Shown in pieces: positions 25,708 to 38,524 of a DNA stretch of 64,000 bases. The notes beneath the pieces were generated by a model. It saw only the letters and a list, made by a program, of their open reading frames with translations. It had not been told where the DNA came from and made no database searches. The translations under genes and the position numbers were made by a program. Position 1 is the first letter of the stretch, and each line of letters starts with the position of its first letter. The stretch is from Myotis daubentonii (lineage: Eukaryota; Chordata; Mammalia; Chiroptera; Vespertilionidae): the NCBI RefSeq assembly GCF_963259705.1, contig NC_081849.1, positions 57,322,093 to 57,386,092 of the forward strand, in the 5' to 3' direction.

Positions 25708-25798
25708 TTTTGTTGTTAATCCTCACCCAAGGATATTTTTCCATTGATTTTTAGAGCGAGCAGAAGAGAAGGAGGGTGTGGAGAAGTCGGGGGGGGGG

Positions 25799-25845
<47 letters not shown>

Positions 25846-25970
25846 CAATCTGAGAGAGACATATGAATTGGTTGTCTCCTGCACGTGCCCATACAGGGGC
25901 CAAGCATCGAACTTGCAACCCTTTGGTGTGTGGGCCAATACTCCAACCATTGAGCAACACTGGCCAGGGC
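25708..25970 (-). mobile_element. VES-type SINE, reverse, with expanded poly-G and GA tracts
   Basis: Reverse tRNA head (ccattgagcaacactggcca) and gttgtctcctgcacgtgccc. The CT-rich region has grown into a poly-G run (25789-25800) and (GA)21 at 25801-25842. Imperfect flanking duplication gagggtatattctt / gagggggcatattctt. Confidence 0.9.
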
Positions 25971-25984
25971 TGAGGGGGCATATT

Positions 25985-27480
25985 CTTGATCCTAGTTGAG
26001 CTCATGTATATTGAGGGTGTATATTGATGAGAGGTCCCGGAGATTGTCCTTGGGAACTGAGTAGTAAAGTACATCTCTCTGTCAAGTTGAGTTTATAGAA
26101 TAACACAGTTTAGGCTCCTGAAAATTTTTCTAATAGAGGTTTTTATTGTTGTTCTGGATCATCATTATGCAACATACTATGTCACATGACTTTTGTCCTT
26201 AGGCAGTTTGCACCTCACAGGACAATGATAAATTTATATACAGGTTTCTTCTGCTTGGTCTCATTCAGTCTGTGTGTGTGTTTCTTGGTGCAGATGCATT
26301 TGCTGACACTAGCATTTACATTCTTGGAAAAGAATATCCAGACAGTAAAGTATATGCCTTTCTGAGCTAAAAATAAAATCTTCCAATGCATACCCCAACC
26401 AGGCTATGCTAAATGTAATAATTTGCACATATGGGTGTCTGCCCCATTTTCTTACTGCCCATTTGCACATAGCATTTACTGACCCATGAACACAGCATTC
26501 CAGTAGACCCGTGATGTGTGGGAGTTCAGTAAGGCTCAAAGGGAGCACAAAGTAAACATGGTAATGTCTACTATGAAGTAATAGGGGTGCGGTGGGGGGC
26601 ACTGACAGCCCCAAGAGGTCACACTTCCCCATTTAAGCCAGAACTTGTTTTCAACACCAAAAGAAAGGGCAATAGCATTCTAATAAACACAGACAGCCAG
26701 GAACCTTATCATAGCTTCCTTACTCCTGTTACTCTTCTGTAGGAGACCATCTCTTACACTGAAAATGATGACATAAGAGGAAAAAGAAAGTTAGGGCAAC
26801 CCATATCTCCTTTTCCTTTCAGTTTTCCCTGCTCATCATTGTGCGGAAGGCAGAGAGTGTTGGTAGAATGCCCATGCATCAAGGAGTGGAATTAAAACAG
26901 TTCATTTTGTATAACTTCTACTCTTCAGGTAAGAATGAAATACGTGATGCATGGACAAACTGTGATAAATGAATTGTGTAATTTTTGTAATTCTGCATGT
27001 GAGTGAAGTGGTCTTATATTTGCATTTTAGACTGACATTGTACAACATAAAGGTGAATGAAAAAGTCATATTATGTTAAATGTTTCAATTTCAGTTGTTT
27101 AGTTAGAACAACATGAAATAACAAATAAAAAAAAAAACACCATGCCAAGTTGTGAGAGAGACTGCAGATAAAAGGAAAGAGCTCTATATTTTAATTTATT
27201 TAGTGGAAATTTTCCTATTTTTTGAACAAGTGGCTCCTATTTTATTTTACACTGGGCTCCACAACTTTTATAGCTCCAGTTTCTGTGTACCTCAGCCACC
27301 TCTACAATATGATTTAGGCATTCTCATTTTTATGTCACTTTTAAATGTGATTCTCTGACCCTTTTACCTCCAGAATCTATGAGCCAGCTGGTCTCCTTTC
27401 AAAATTTATTTTCTGTTTAATCCAGGTTAAACAGATGGGTGGATTCTATTCTTTACAACTAAGCACACCAACTAATAATA
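25985..27480. other. Intergenic stretch without recognised features
   Basis: No gene or identifiable element. Includes a short GT run at 26273-26281. Confidence 0.35.
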
Positions 27481-27497
27481 ATAGTAATATTGATAGA

Positions 27498-27743
27498 CCT
27501 AGCTGGTTTTGCTCAGTGGATAGACCATTGCCCTGTGGACCCAGGTTCAATTCTGGTCAAGAGCATGTACCTTGGTTGCAGGCTTCTCGCTGGCCTGGGC
27601 CCTGGTCGGGGCTCGTGCAGGAGGCAACCAATCGATGTGTTTCTCTCGCATTGATATTTCTCTCTGTCTTTCCCTCTGTCTTCTACTCTCTCTAAAAATC
27701 AGTGAAAAAATATCCTTGGGTGAGGCTAAAAAAATCCACAAAC
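27498..27743 (+). mobile_element. VES-type SINE
   Basis: tRNA head (ctcagtggatagaccattgc, B box ggttcaattct), gtgcaggaggcaaccaatcg, CT-rich region and tail. Perfect duplication taatattgataga at 27485-27497 and 27744-27756. Confidence 0.95.
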
Positions 27744-27759
27744 TAATATTGATAGATTC

Positions 27760-29255
27760 TTATAGTATGCCTAGCACATATTTTTTAAATAGTGAGAAAA
27801 GTGCTATTATCTTTAGTATACAGATGAGAAAATCTAGGGTTAAAAATTAAATAAATTGGATGAGTTTCACCAGCTAATATGCCCAAGGATCAGGAGCCAA
27901 ACCCAAATAGTCTATTTCAACCCTTTGGGAAGCCACATTTATATTACTGTTTGTCCTTTTTAATACTGTTGATCCCTATGGCAAGAATTTGAATGAGTTC
28001 TAAATAGACATTGTGCCACCTAAACAAATAGCCATTGTTAGAATCCAAGACAGTAAATGTTTGAAACAAGTCTTGTTGCTGAAAACATTATTCTTAGGGA
28101 AGATCCAATAAACTGGCTTTTCTGAGAATCCATGTCCGTGGTGATCAAGAATGTTCAATAACTTTTCTGTCTATGGGATTTGTTGTCTCTGGATTTTATT
28201 TCTCCTGGTTTTATAAGATTTACCAGCATATGATTTCACTGATTAGGAAAGGCCGACAAAGTGAGAAATTTAGGAGGCTTTGAATATAAATATTCACCTT
28301 TCCAGAGGTGTTAAAATTGCTTTCTCAGCAAGTTGTTTTCATGCTGCTTGTGTTATTGTTGTTCTTATGGGAGTTCACAGACATCCTGGCAGAATACAAA
28401 ATTTGCCAAATACGACTGATTCTTGGAAGGTTCTGCACAAATAAATGAGGGACTAAAAAGATTAAGATTGTTGGAATCTGTTGGGAGCTTGGACAATACC
28501 TATCGTTCTGAAATTTTATCATTCTGCCAGGAGTCCCTGAGTCTGTGAAAATTAAATCACTTTATCTTAGGACACATGTCATTTCAGTTTTTAGATGCTT
28601 CCAATATTTGCTGATACAAGGTAACAGAGATGTGGTGCTTTAAAAAAAAGGTTGCAATTTACGGAAAAAAAAAAAAGTAACATGAAATGTGGGCTGAACT
28701 GTGCAAGTTAAAACACTACAAACCACAAAGGTGAGGATCATAGGACAAATATTTCTTTACCAACTATGGGTGGGATGGTGTCTTTATGATTTATTCTGAA
28801 ATAACAAAACAATCTGAAACAATGAAGTGTTTCTCTGTGCCTCATGAATATATATGAATTCAGTTCATGACAGAACAAGTCATTGGCTGTCTCTGCCAAA
28901 CAGCCAAAAGGGGATGATTGATTGCTTTATGCAGAACCTCTCACAGTCTAAAGGTACTTGAAATCTGTGGTTGACGAAATGCAAAACACTGCCAAAAATG
29001 AATGTAACTCCTAAATAGCATCACAATATTTATACTGATGGCCCGAGTGCTTAAGAACTAATAATCCCAAATGTCCAAATCCACTGCAGGTATCCTTACT
29101 CACACTATTACTTCTTTTATTACTTCTTTCAACAAAACTCTTATTGCCTTTAAATCACATATACTTGAAAACAGATTTGATTGGCTTTGGTTAGTCACAC
29201 CGTACATACTGGTAGGTCATTATTTCATGACAAAAAAATCTTTTTAACCATAAAT
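27760..29255. other. Intergenic stretch
   Basis: A weak MIR-like patch lies at about 27815-27920 and poly-A runs near 28640-28675. Nothing else recognised. Confidence 0.35.
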
Positions 29256-29258
29256 TAA

Positions 29259-29464
29259 CTAGTGGCCTGGTGCATGAATTCGTGCACATTGAAAGGAAAT
29301 TAATTAGAAGAAATATTTTAATATTGCTATTTGCCCTTTCTCTATAATAGAAGTGTCAACCAAAGTCACGATCGACAATGACAGATTGAAACATATGCGT
29401 GCAATTGGCACCAGTGAGAGCTTTATATGTATCACACATGCACGAGTCAACATTTATTTTTAAA
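29259..29464 (-). mobile_element. 3' end of a longer Helitron, 5'-truncated
   Basis: Minus-strand 3' terminus at 29259 (CTAG; plus-strand ctagtggcctggtgcatgaa followed by ttcgtgcac). The AT-rich body (ttaattagaagaaatatttt) differs from the short non-autonomous copies in the window. It carries a minus-strand open frame ending CTHMFQSVIVDRDFG at 29356. I think this is the tail of an autonomous-type HeliBat, but cannot confirm it. Interrupted or bounded at 29464 by the next Helitron. Confidence 0.65.
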
Positions 29465-29648
29465 CTAGAGGCCCAATGCACGAAATTCGTGCAAGAGTAG
29501 GCCTTCCTTCCTCCAGCTGCCAGCACCGGCTTCCCTCTGGCACCCAGCACCTGGGACCCAGGCTTCCCTTGCATCCCTGTCTTTGTCCAGAAGGTCATCC
29601 AGAAGGACATCCAGTCTAATTAGCATATTATGCTTTTATTATTATAGA
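29465..29648 (-). mobile_element. Short non-autonomous Helitron, complete, 184 bp
   Basis: 3' terminus at 29465 (ctagaggcccaatgcacg and aaattcgtgca hairpin); 5' end TCTATAATAATAAAAGC on the minus strand at 29648, preceded by A. It sits directly against the end of the preceding Helitron fragment. Confidence 0.9.
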
Positions 29649-29649
29649 T

Positions 29650-30560
29650 TGTCAGTGCATGTCGAATGTACTGATGCAGACAAGTGTGGACATTGGATGA
29701 TAGCAGCTGGGCTCCTTGCAGTGGTGGAGACCCAGCTTCTTGGCCAGTTGCTACACAGTAGCTCTCACAGAGATGGGTGCAAAACATGTCTGCTGTACAT
29801 GGACTCATTAACTAACTGACCATCCTGCTTAGAGATGACTTAAATATATGCAAGGTGCATATTCATGAAATTGAAGTAACTGTGATGTCTGACTTGTAGA
29901 GATATTGGGAACGGAAATTTTGTGGCATTTTTTTTTCAAATCCCAGCTACTTGAATACCTGCTTATTTCATCAGCTCCTTAAGAGTTGTCTTGCAGTGAG
30001 CAGGCAAAATAAAATAGTAGTAGCTACTTCTTAGGGTTCTTGTGAGGATGATATGAGCACAACTTGGGTGGAGTTCTTAATGTAGTGCTGCTACATAGTA
30101 AAAGTTCAATTAATATCAGCTATTGTCGAATGATCATTGAAAGCTAATATGGCATGGAAAAAATATGGCATGCATCCATGTAAAATCACCCTGCTTTCTA
30201 CATTACTCCTTACTCCATATTCCTGAGGAGAAAACACAACATCTCCCTTCCTGTTGCCAAAGAAACAGAGGATATTGGGAGGTGACGGATATGTCAACTA
30301 ACATTACTGTGGCAATTTATTTCACAATGCACACCTGTATATCAAACCATCATGGTGTACACTTTAATATTACACCATGTTATATGTTAACTATATCCCA
30401 ATAAAGCTGGGGAAATTTTTAAGAAGAAACAGAGGAACGGGTCACCAGGATCTATCATTCTACTCGTTCTAAGTGACAGAAGCCAGCGGTTATGGAGGCA
30501 TGACTCTAAACCCACCTATTCGATTTATCATGTCATCATTGTCAAACAAATCACCTCTAA
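29650..30560. other. Intergenic stretch
   Basis: A MIR-like patch is at about 30035-30115 (cttgtgaggatgatatgagc). Sequence ending attacaccatgttatatgtt, ccaataaagctgggg near 30410 resembles an L1-type 3' end. No gene. Confidence 0.4.
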
Positions 30561-30960
30561 AACATAGTCTCTTAAAACAATAGGAAGTATTTATTACAGC
30601 TCAAGCTTCTGTTGGTCAAAAACTTGTGGGCAGTTCTCACTTAGAATCTCTCATTTAGTTGTAGTCAGATACTGGCTGGTCTTGAGGCATCTGAAGGCTT
30701 GACTGGGTCTGGAGGATCTATTTCCCAGGTGGCTCACTCATTAGACTAGCAAGTAGGTGTTGGCTGTTGGTTGCAGGGCTCTGCACAGGATTGTTTGAGT
30801 GTCCTCACAGCATGGCACTGACTTCTTCTGGAGCAAGGGATGTAAGAGACAAAGATGAAAGCTGCAATGATGTACATGAACATGACCTAACATTGGAAGT
30901 CACACATAATCACTTCCACACTGATGCTCGCACAGGGCTAACATACAAGGGTATGACTAC
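30560..30960 (-). mobile_element. Old LTR-like sequence (MaLR type), antisense
   Basis: ggcagttctcacttagaatc, ctgaaggcttgactgggtct and tcacagcatggcactgactt follow the antisense order of a MaLR-type LTR. Strongly diverged; no coding sequence. Confidence 0.4.
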
Positions 30961-31054
30961 CAGGAGACAAGAATCATGAGGGGCCTTCTTGGAGGTAATG
31001 CATACATTAAAACCTCCTGCAGAATATATGTGTCCAAAAGAAATTATATTATAA

Positions 31055-31522
31055 CTAGAGGCCCGGTGCATGAAATTCGTGCACTGTGTGTGTGTGTGTG
31101 GGGGGGGGGGTGTCCCTCAGCCCAGCCTGCACCCTCTCCAATCTGGGACCCCTCAGGGGATCCCTATGGGATTGGGCCTAAACCTGCAGTCAGACATCCC
31201 TCTCACAATCCAGGACTGCTGGCTCCCAACTGCTCGCCTGCCTGCCTGCCTGCCTGATTGTCCCTAACCACTCCACTGCCAGCCTGATCAATGCCTAACT
31301 GCTCCCCTGATGGCCCGGTCACCTCCAACTGCCCTCCCCTGCCAGTCTGGTTGCCCCAACTGCCCTCTCCTGCCAGCCTGGTCACCCCTAACTGCCTTCC
31401 CCTGCCAGCCTGGTCACTCCTAACTGCCCTCCCCTGCTGACCATCTTGAACCCACATGGGGGCAGCCATCATGTGTGAGGGTGTGGCGGTCAATTTGCAT
31501 ATTACTTCTTTATTATATGGGA
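31055..31522 (-). mobile_element. Non-autonomous Helitron, complete, 468 bp
   Basis: 3' terminus at 31055 (ctagaggcccggtgcatg and aaattcgtgcac), followed by a (GT)n/poly-G block; 5' end TCCCATATAATAAAG on the minus strand at 31522. Inside, about four 36-bp GC-rich units (gccagcctggtcacc core) lie at 31310-31440. The frames here are translated repeats. Confidence 0.94.
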
Positions 31523-31656
31523 TGAGAGTGTTTTTGTAGTAGAGAATGCAGACAAGAAACATCTTTCATCACAACTAACCTAAGCCTTGGTTTTTCATTT
31601 GTAGCCATAGGCAAATGCAACCTATCATGTCCTACCTTTTTAGAAAGGGTTTAAAG

Positions 31657-31868
31657 CAGCGGTTCTCAACCTGTGGGTCGCGACCCCTTTGGTGGTCGAA
31701 TGACCCTTTCACAGGGGTCGCCTAAGACCATCCTGCATATCAGATATTTACATTACGATTCATAACAGTAGCAACATTACAGTTATGAAGTAGCAACGAA
31801 AATAATTTTATGGTTGGGTCACAACATGAGGAACTGTATTTAAAGGGCCAGAAGGTTGAGAACCACTG
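31657..31868 (+). mobile_element. SPIN-type hAT MITE
   Basis: Ends CAGCGGTTCTCAACCTGTGG and the reverse of AAGGTTGAGAACCACTG are terminal inverted repeats. The inside (cctttcacaggggtcgccta, cataacagtagcaacattac, gaagtagcaacgaaaataat) matches the SPACE INVADERS (SPIN) non-autonomous hAT known in several tetrapods. An 8-bp duplication gtttaaag / gcttaaag (one mismatch) flanks it. Confidence 0.9.
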
Positions 31869-32021
31869 GCTTAAAGCAAGGATGTAATTGGGTAGCTCTC
31901 AAGCAGAATTCACCCCTAAATCATATCTGGCTTAACCTACTCAGTGCATAGAATGAATATATAATTAAATGCCTGTAGAGTAGCATCGGTTCTCCACTTT
32001 GCCACCACTCCTTACAATCTT

Positions 32022-32226
32022 TTTTTTTTTAAATATATTTTGTATTGATTTTTTACAGAGAGGAAGGGAGAGGGATAGAGAGCTAGAAACATCGATCAGC
32101 TGCCTCCTGCATGCCCCCTACTGGGGATGTGCCCACAACCAAGGTACATGCCCTTGACCGGAATTGAACCTGGGACCCTTACGTCCGCAGGCCAACGCTC
32201 TATCCACTGAGCCAAACCGGTTAGGG
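32022..32226 (-). mobile_element. VES-type SINE, reverse
   Basis: Reverse tRNA head (ccactgagccaaaccggtta), gctgcctcctgcatgccccc and a poly-T end at the insertion point. Perfect 17-bp duplication ccactccttacaatctt at 32005-32021 and 32227-32243. Confidence 0.97.
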
Positions 32227-32249
32227 CCACTCCTTACAATCTTAAATCC

Positions 32250-33580
32250 TACAAGTTATATGGTTGGACAAAAGTAGGTTTACAGTTGTTCATATGGAAA
32301 ATAATACAGTAATTAATAAATAATAATACAAGAATGAACTCTTGCGTTTTGCTTACTCACAACTGCCTCAACCTGCATATTATTGGTTTGACCCCAAAAA
32401 GCCCATGCAATCCCTACCTTAAAGGCATGGAAATTATAAGTGTGGAGAAAAGAGGGCCAAGGGGGAATGAGGGACAGAGAGTTCCTGAAGCAAGCTCACT
32501 CAGCTGTCCTCCTTCCCTGTACAGGATATTATAAGAACAAATAAAAGTCTTGGCAGTATTATCAAAGATTTAACGTAGTCAAGAGAGCAATGTTCTTGAG
32601 AAGGAAGTCTGTTAAATACTAACGTAAGGGAATGGAAACTCCTTCTCAGGAGGTCTGCAGAAATAGGAAAGATTCTAATCTGTCTGGAAGAATTTAGGTG
32701 TGGTTTTTCTTGGGGGTAACTGGGTTGGTTTATATAACTCACAAAGTTTCTTCTATGATTTTTTTGACCCCCTTCTATGACTTTTTAGAAAGTTATTTCC
32801 TCTCCCTCCACCCTCCCCACACACAAAGGCCCCTTAGGTGCTGAGTACTCTTGACTCTATCATGAAGCTCAGCAAGTCCCTCTTCTGGGAAATGGGAGAC
32901 CACCCAGGGGAGCAGTGATAGGCTGCTGCCTAAAATCTACATATTTGGCTGCCTGTAAGCTGTCAGTTGTTTCATTCTTCCACTTATAGATTTATTTTCA
33001 AAGTCTAGTCATTAGTATTATCAGTTTTAAAAAGTTTCTTTTTTATTTTCTATCATTTTTCCAAAATGTATCTACATGCAAAAATATTCAGATTTCTAGT
33101 ATATTCAATAATATGTGCATTTTAAGGTCAACTCTGTTAAGTAAAGAAAAAAATAGCCTGTAATATAGGCTTTAGCCAAACCTCGTCATGTTCAATGTGT
33201 GTGTTCTTATGTGAGGAAATCCAATGCTTCCAACATATTCTTTGAATGTTATGTTTTCTTTTCTAAACAAACAATGTGATGATCAATTTCAACCTTATGC
33301 CCAGGCTTCTATACAAGTGTGTTTCCCATTAAAGTTCATCATAACTTTTTCAAATGTGTTTCTCAAACAAATCAAGATTCTTTTATCCCTACATAACTAA
33401 ATAATCTTGATTAAATTTGAGAAAAATGTCACATATCAGAGGTCAACAGAAACTGTAGCTGTCTGAGTGCCACTGTTGAAAATGTTATTGCACTAATGGA
33501 ACAATCTAATACACATCACCTTTTAGACTCCAAATCTAGAAACTCCTTTTTCCCTGTGTGATGCTGTAACTTTTAATGTG
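32250..33580. other. Intergenic stretch without recognised features
   Basis: No gene or element recognised; AT-rich from 33000 on. Confidence 0.35.
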
Positions 33581-33589
33581 TTCGCTCAG

Positions 33590-34525
33590 TGAGTCTTTTC
33601 TTTCAGCTTTATTGTGCTATAATTTACAAATAAAATTCTAAGATATTTAAAGTTTGATATAACTACATTTTTAAAGGATTCTCACCACCAGGTTAATTAA
33701 CATATACATTACCTCACATGTTTACCCTTTTTTCCCCTCATGATGAGAATATTTAAGTTCTACTCTCAGCAAATTTCAATGATATAATAGTGTTACAAAC
33801 TAAAGTCATCATGTTATGCATTAGATTCTCAGATCTTATTTATCTTTTAGCTAAAAGTTTGTACCCTTTTATCAACTTCTTCCTATTTCCTTAAGTGAAC
33901 CACCTCCACCACCGCCTCATGGTAACTGTTTTTCTATCCTCTGTTTCTATGAGCCTAACTATTTTTTTATAGGTTCCACATATAAGTGATACCATGCAGT
34001 ATTTGCCTTTCTCTGACTGGCTTATTTTACTTAGCATAATCCCTCATGATTCATCTATGGTATCACAAATAGAATTTCCTTTTTTCTCATGGTTGAATAA
34101 TATTTCATTGTCTCTGTGTGTAGTATGTATGTGTGGATATATGTGTGTGTGTACATATATATCTCACATCTTTACCAGCATTTGTTCTCTCTTGCTTTTT
34201 TTATGATAGCCATTCCAACAGCTATAAGAGCTCATTGTGATTTGTAATATTGAGCATCTTTTCATGTTGTCCTGTGTCTCTCTTCTTTGGAAAAGTGTCT
34301 GTTCAGTTCCTCTGCCCACTTTTTAATTGGATTATTTGGGGTATTTATTTTTTGCTCTTGAGTTATGTGAGTTCCTTATATATTTTGGATATTGACCCCA
34401 TATTTATACATGATTTGCAAATATTTCCTACTATGTCATAGGTTGCCTTTTTATTTTGTTCATGGTTTCCATTGCTGTGCAGAAGTTCTTTCAGTATAAC
34501 AGAGTCCCACTCATTTATTTCAGCG
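33590..34525 (-). mobile_element. Old L1 3' portion, antisense
   Basis: Antisense L1 ORF2/3'-end text: ctttattgtgctataattta, ggttccacatataagtgata, ttttcatggtttccattgct and gtgcagaagttcttt, all in order. Multiple stops; no coding capacity. Confidence 0.75.
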
Positions 34526-34581
34526 AGTCTTTAAAATCTAGGTTATTTTATTATTTATAACAAAGTTCAAACTTAGCAAAC

Positions 34582-34781
34582 TACAGGCTCAGTGGTTGAC
34601 GGTCGACATGTGAACCAGGAGATCACGGTTAGATTCCTTGTCAGGGCACATACCCAGGTTGCTGGCTCAGTCCCAGTAGGGGGAGTGCAGGAGGCAGCCA
34701 ATCAATGAGTCTCTCTCATCATTGATGTCTCTCTTTCTCCCTCTCCCTTCTCTGAAATCACTACAAATATATTTTTAAAAA
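34582..34781 (+). mobile_element. VES-type SINE
   Basis: Diverged tRNA head (ggctcagtggttgacggtcg), gtgcaggaggcagccaatca, CT-rich region and A-rich tail. No clean duplication, so edges are approximate. Confidence 0.88.
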
Positions 34782-34825
34782 TGGAGAAATAGATAAAACA
34801 AGATTAGCAAGATATTATCTCTCTC

Positions 34826-34830
<5 letters not shown>

Positions 34831-34866
<36 letters not shown>
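34831..34866. repeat. (CA)n microsatellite
   Basis: About 18 CA units. Another CA run is at 35522-35543 after a C run. Confidence 0.97.
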
Positions 34867-34869
<3 letters not shown>

Positions 34870-34870
<1 letters not shown>

Positions 34871-37800
34871 GTATATGTTTGAATTTTTATTAAAAGAAAT
34901 CAAAGAAAGGAGAGAAAAGAATATGTCTTTGGAAGTGGTGACAATAAAGGAAGGCACACAGGAAGAAAAGAGTGAGCAACAGTTCATTAGCTTTAAAATA
35001 TGTGATACTTAAAAAATTAAGTCAGTATATAGGAATATGTTAAAAATTATGTTGAAGTCATATTGGGGGTGCCATTTAATAATACATTAAGGATTTAATA
35101 ATCTATTTTGCAATCAATGTAAATCTTGTAAGAAATTTTACACTGAACAATAGCATAATTAGCCTTGTTTTGAGAAAAAATAGTTATCTTTAAATAATTT
35201 TGCAGTTAACCAATATGAAGTCATTTGAGCATAACTTTTAAAAAGAGCAAAATTTTAGTTGTTAACCTTAAAAATATACAATGCTCTTATAAAAGGGAAG
35301 AGGTGTTTTTAAACTATTTCCCACCTCCAGAGATGCTGAGATATTCTGTAGTCCCTACCCCCCACCCTCCAGCATTAAGTTGAGAGTCTCCATTTCATTG
35401 GGGGTTGGGAGGGGGAAGAAAATATCAGACAGAGGGCAGAGAAGCAAGAAGTCCCAGGGCATCAAAGGATAAGAAACAGAATAAACATGGGAGCCACTAC
35501 CCAAAACCTTGCCACTCCCCCCCCACACACACACACACACACAAGATATGGAAACACAGCATCAAGGGAATTGTGCCCAGACAGATTTCTGGCAAAGTCT
35601 GCCTTCAGCTGGAACAGATAGAACAAGGAGATGGTCTATTGGATCCGAAGCAAGAGGATCAAGGAGAGGAAACAATGAAACTCTCAGTTGGGGTTTATAA
35701 ACTTTGATTCAGGGAGCGTTCAGCCACTCTGTTAGTCTCCTTAGGCAAGTAGAAGCTTTCCCTAAACAGAGCTCAAGTGACTCATTTCTTGGGAACCCTA
35801 AACAAAGCTTCACTGGGTAAGTCACTGTGAAGAGTCCTGGAGAGATTTGGCAGGAGCTGCTGGCTTCGCAGGGGGTCTGGTGAAGGCAACAGAGAAATGA
35901 GGTCACACAGTTTAGGAAAAGCCTCCTGACAGAGGTAAGAATTCAAGATCAGAGAACAGACACAAATGGTAGGAAAGGGTGGTGTTGACGAAATGGAATA
36001 AATGAGCAGGGACAAGGGCCAGAACTGCCCAGTGCTGATCTGGTGTTGAAGTGGCCATGGCTGTGGCAGGCAGGGGATCTGAAGAAAGCAAGGAAAAAAT
36101 GAGCAAAAAGAGAATATGGGGGTAAAAATCGGATGCTATTTTCTTTATCTGTAACTCAAGATACTGCTGATGGGTTGGGGGAATAGTTATATAGAATTTT
36201 TTAATTTATGAAAACCACACTGACTAGTTGTATGTACCATAGCAACAGTGTGCATGTATAATCACAGCTTTCTATTCAGACAACTCCGTTTTTTATGTGA
36301 ATGGGGGGAAAAAATCCCATAGCTCTTTTTAAAAATTTTTGTACAGAGCTATTTGCATATCAACTTGCTTCTTTATATAGACTGCTATAAAAGTTGCATC
36401 TGAGCACGGTTTTAACTCTTGATGGAACAGACTGTTGCTGGGCAAGTGTCAGTCTCAGTGGCTGAAAGAAGGCATGGGTAGCAGCGCCCAGGTTGGTAAA
36501 GAAGGCGTCCAGGGTGGGGTGGGCCCAGCACATTGCCAGAGCATTCCAAGGGGGTTGAGGTGGGAGGACAACTGGGCAGCAGTGTCAGATTTGTGGAAGG
36601 TGTGGGGCATGTCCCGGTGGAAGAAGAGCAGCCCAGGGGGTGGTGAAGGAGCGTTAGCAGGGGCAAGATGGCACCCACATGGGAATACAGACAGACGGGT
36701 GTGGACTGGCGGCCTCCTAGCTGAGCGAGAAAGCATCCACCTGACAGGGCAACCTGGTGTAGCCCTTCAGAGTGGATCTTGATTATCTGCCAATCATAGA
36801 AATACCACACTCCTTCACCAGGAAATGGGCATGTGACTTTGTTTGGGCCTAGGATACATGAAGAGAAGCACTCAGGGAAAGGTCTCAAGATCGGCTTCCT
36901 CTCTAGTAGGAAGGTGACAGTGGAAAACAGGCCCTCTTCTTCCTCTCCACAGTGACGTGTCAGAATGTGAAACCTGGAACTGCTGCCACTGCCTTGTGAT
37001 GAAGGAAGGCAGCCTGAAAAGAAAGCCAACTTAGAGTAGCGTGGGGTTCAAAGGCAACAGAGAGCTGGAGCTCTGGCCCTGACCACATGGGGCCTAGAAC
37101 TGCTCTCTTTTGGGATGTATTAATGGAGGCAAGACATTTCTTTACTGTTCAAACAAGTAGATCTTAGTGTCCTGATATTATAATGAAAGACACCCTAATT
37201 GATAAAAATAATTTACTCCAAAGTTAGCACCTATCATTGCCAATCAGTCAGTCTGCTAGTGGTTCTGTGCCTGATGAATCAGAGGGACTTATATTCTGGG
37301 TTATTGGAAGCAACAACTGGGATCATTTATAGATAAACAATATATGATGCAGGGCTTAAAAGCTGCCCTGGGAAGAAACAGACTTTATGATTTCCTAGTG
37401 GGTCTCTCTCATGCAAAACCCCAGTCAATAGCCTCAGGGTCATTCCACCAGTTAACTTAAGTTTCTTCAGTGTTCTTAATTAATATAAAATATGAACTTG
37501 TTATGTTACCATAGCTATACAGCTTAGGTGTGATCCATATCTAAGTAACAAAATGAAGTTAATAAAAAATAGTTTATGCAAATCAGAATAGTGTATGGGG
37601 GAAAAATGAGATAAGAGGAAAAATAGCTGTAAGGTAAGAAGTTAGGTTATGGAAGCCATAATTTCTTAGTAAAGAAACTGTCAACTTTACCATTCTAAGA
37701 CTGTTCTTGGTAAATTTTCTTGTCAAGGGACTTCCGAAAGGTAATTCCTGAATTTTTAGAGAAACCGGAACCAAAAAAATACCAAGAGAACATCTCAAAA

Positions 37801-38290
37801 GAACAGAATCATTTTGATAGTAGAAATCACTTTCAGCATGGGCCACACCAAGATAAACAACTATGGGATTGTACATGTAATACCTTGAGTCATTAATTTG
37901 TAAAGGGCAATGATCGGAAATAGGGATTTTCTTCACCAAAAGACATCCTAGTTACTAAAGCTATGATACAAAACATATCAAAAGTCAACAAAAGAAAATT
38001 GAAAAGGAATGTATGTAATTACAGCAAAGACAGGATGCATGACATTTTTCAGCACCTAATATTACAATAGGTGGATGGATTAACTAACTATACAAACCGA
38101 CTTAGAAAATATTGAAAAGATTATTTAAAGTAACGTCATATAAAGGGCTTAGTTGACTTCCTTTTGTCAAATGATACTCACACTTTAGTGAAAGTATTTT
38201 AAAAGTTTATGAGCAAAAGTAGGAATGCAGTAAAAATAGTTTTAGACCACCTACATTTATCACACATTAAGTTACACAACACATTCCTTT
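34870..38290. other. Intergenic stretch, GC-richer 35.3-37.0 kb
   Basis: No recognised gene. The segment 36412-37029 has a 205-codon minus-strand open frame without any motif I recognise. Its sequence near 36930-37010 (cacagtgacgtgtcagaatg, cctggaactgctgcc) resembles decayed old repeats, so I do not call it a gene. Confidence 0.4.
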
Positions 38291-38307
38291 TAGTAAATGC
38301 TCTTTTT

Positions 38308-38513
38308 TAAATTATTGATTTCAGAGAGGAAGGGGAGGGATAGAGAGATAGAAACATCAATGATGAGAGAGAATCATCAATTGGCTGCCTCCTGCATGCC
38401 CCACACTGGGGATCCAGCCTGCAACCAGGGCATGTGCCCTTGACCGGAATTGAACCTGGGACCCTTCAGCCTGCAGGCCGATGCTCTATCCACCAAGCCA
38501 AACCAGCTAGGGC
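38308..38513 (-). mobile_element. VES-type SINE, reverse
   Basis: Reverse tRNA head (ccaccaagccaaaccagcta), gctgcctcctgcatgcccca and an AT-rich end. Duplication of agtaaatg at 38292-38299 and 38514-38521. Confidence 0.93.
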
Positions 38514-38524
38514 AGTAAATGTGC

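Noticed and set aside
25723..26074. Minus-strand frames with runs of Ser-Leu
   Set aside because: Translated (GA)n in a SINE.
36412..37029. 205-codon minus-strand open frame
   Set aside because: Pro/Ser/Leu-rich, no recognised domain, no splice or promoter signals, and the sequence looks like decayed repeats. Could be tested by RNA-seq.
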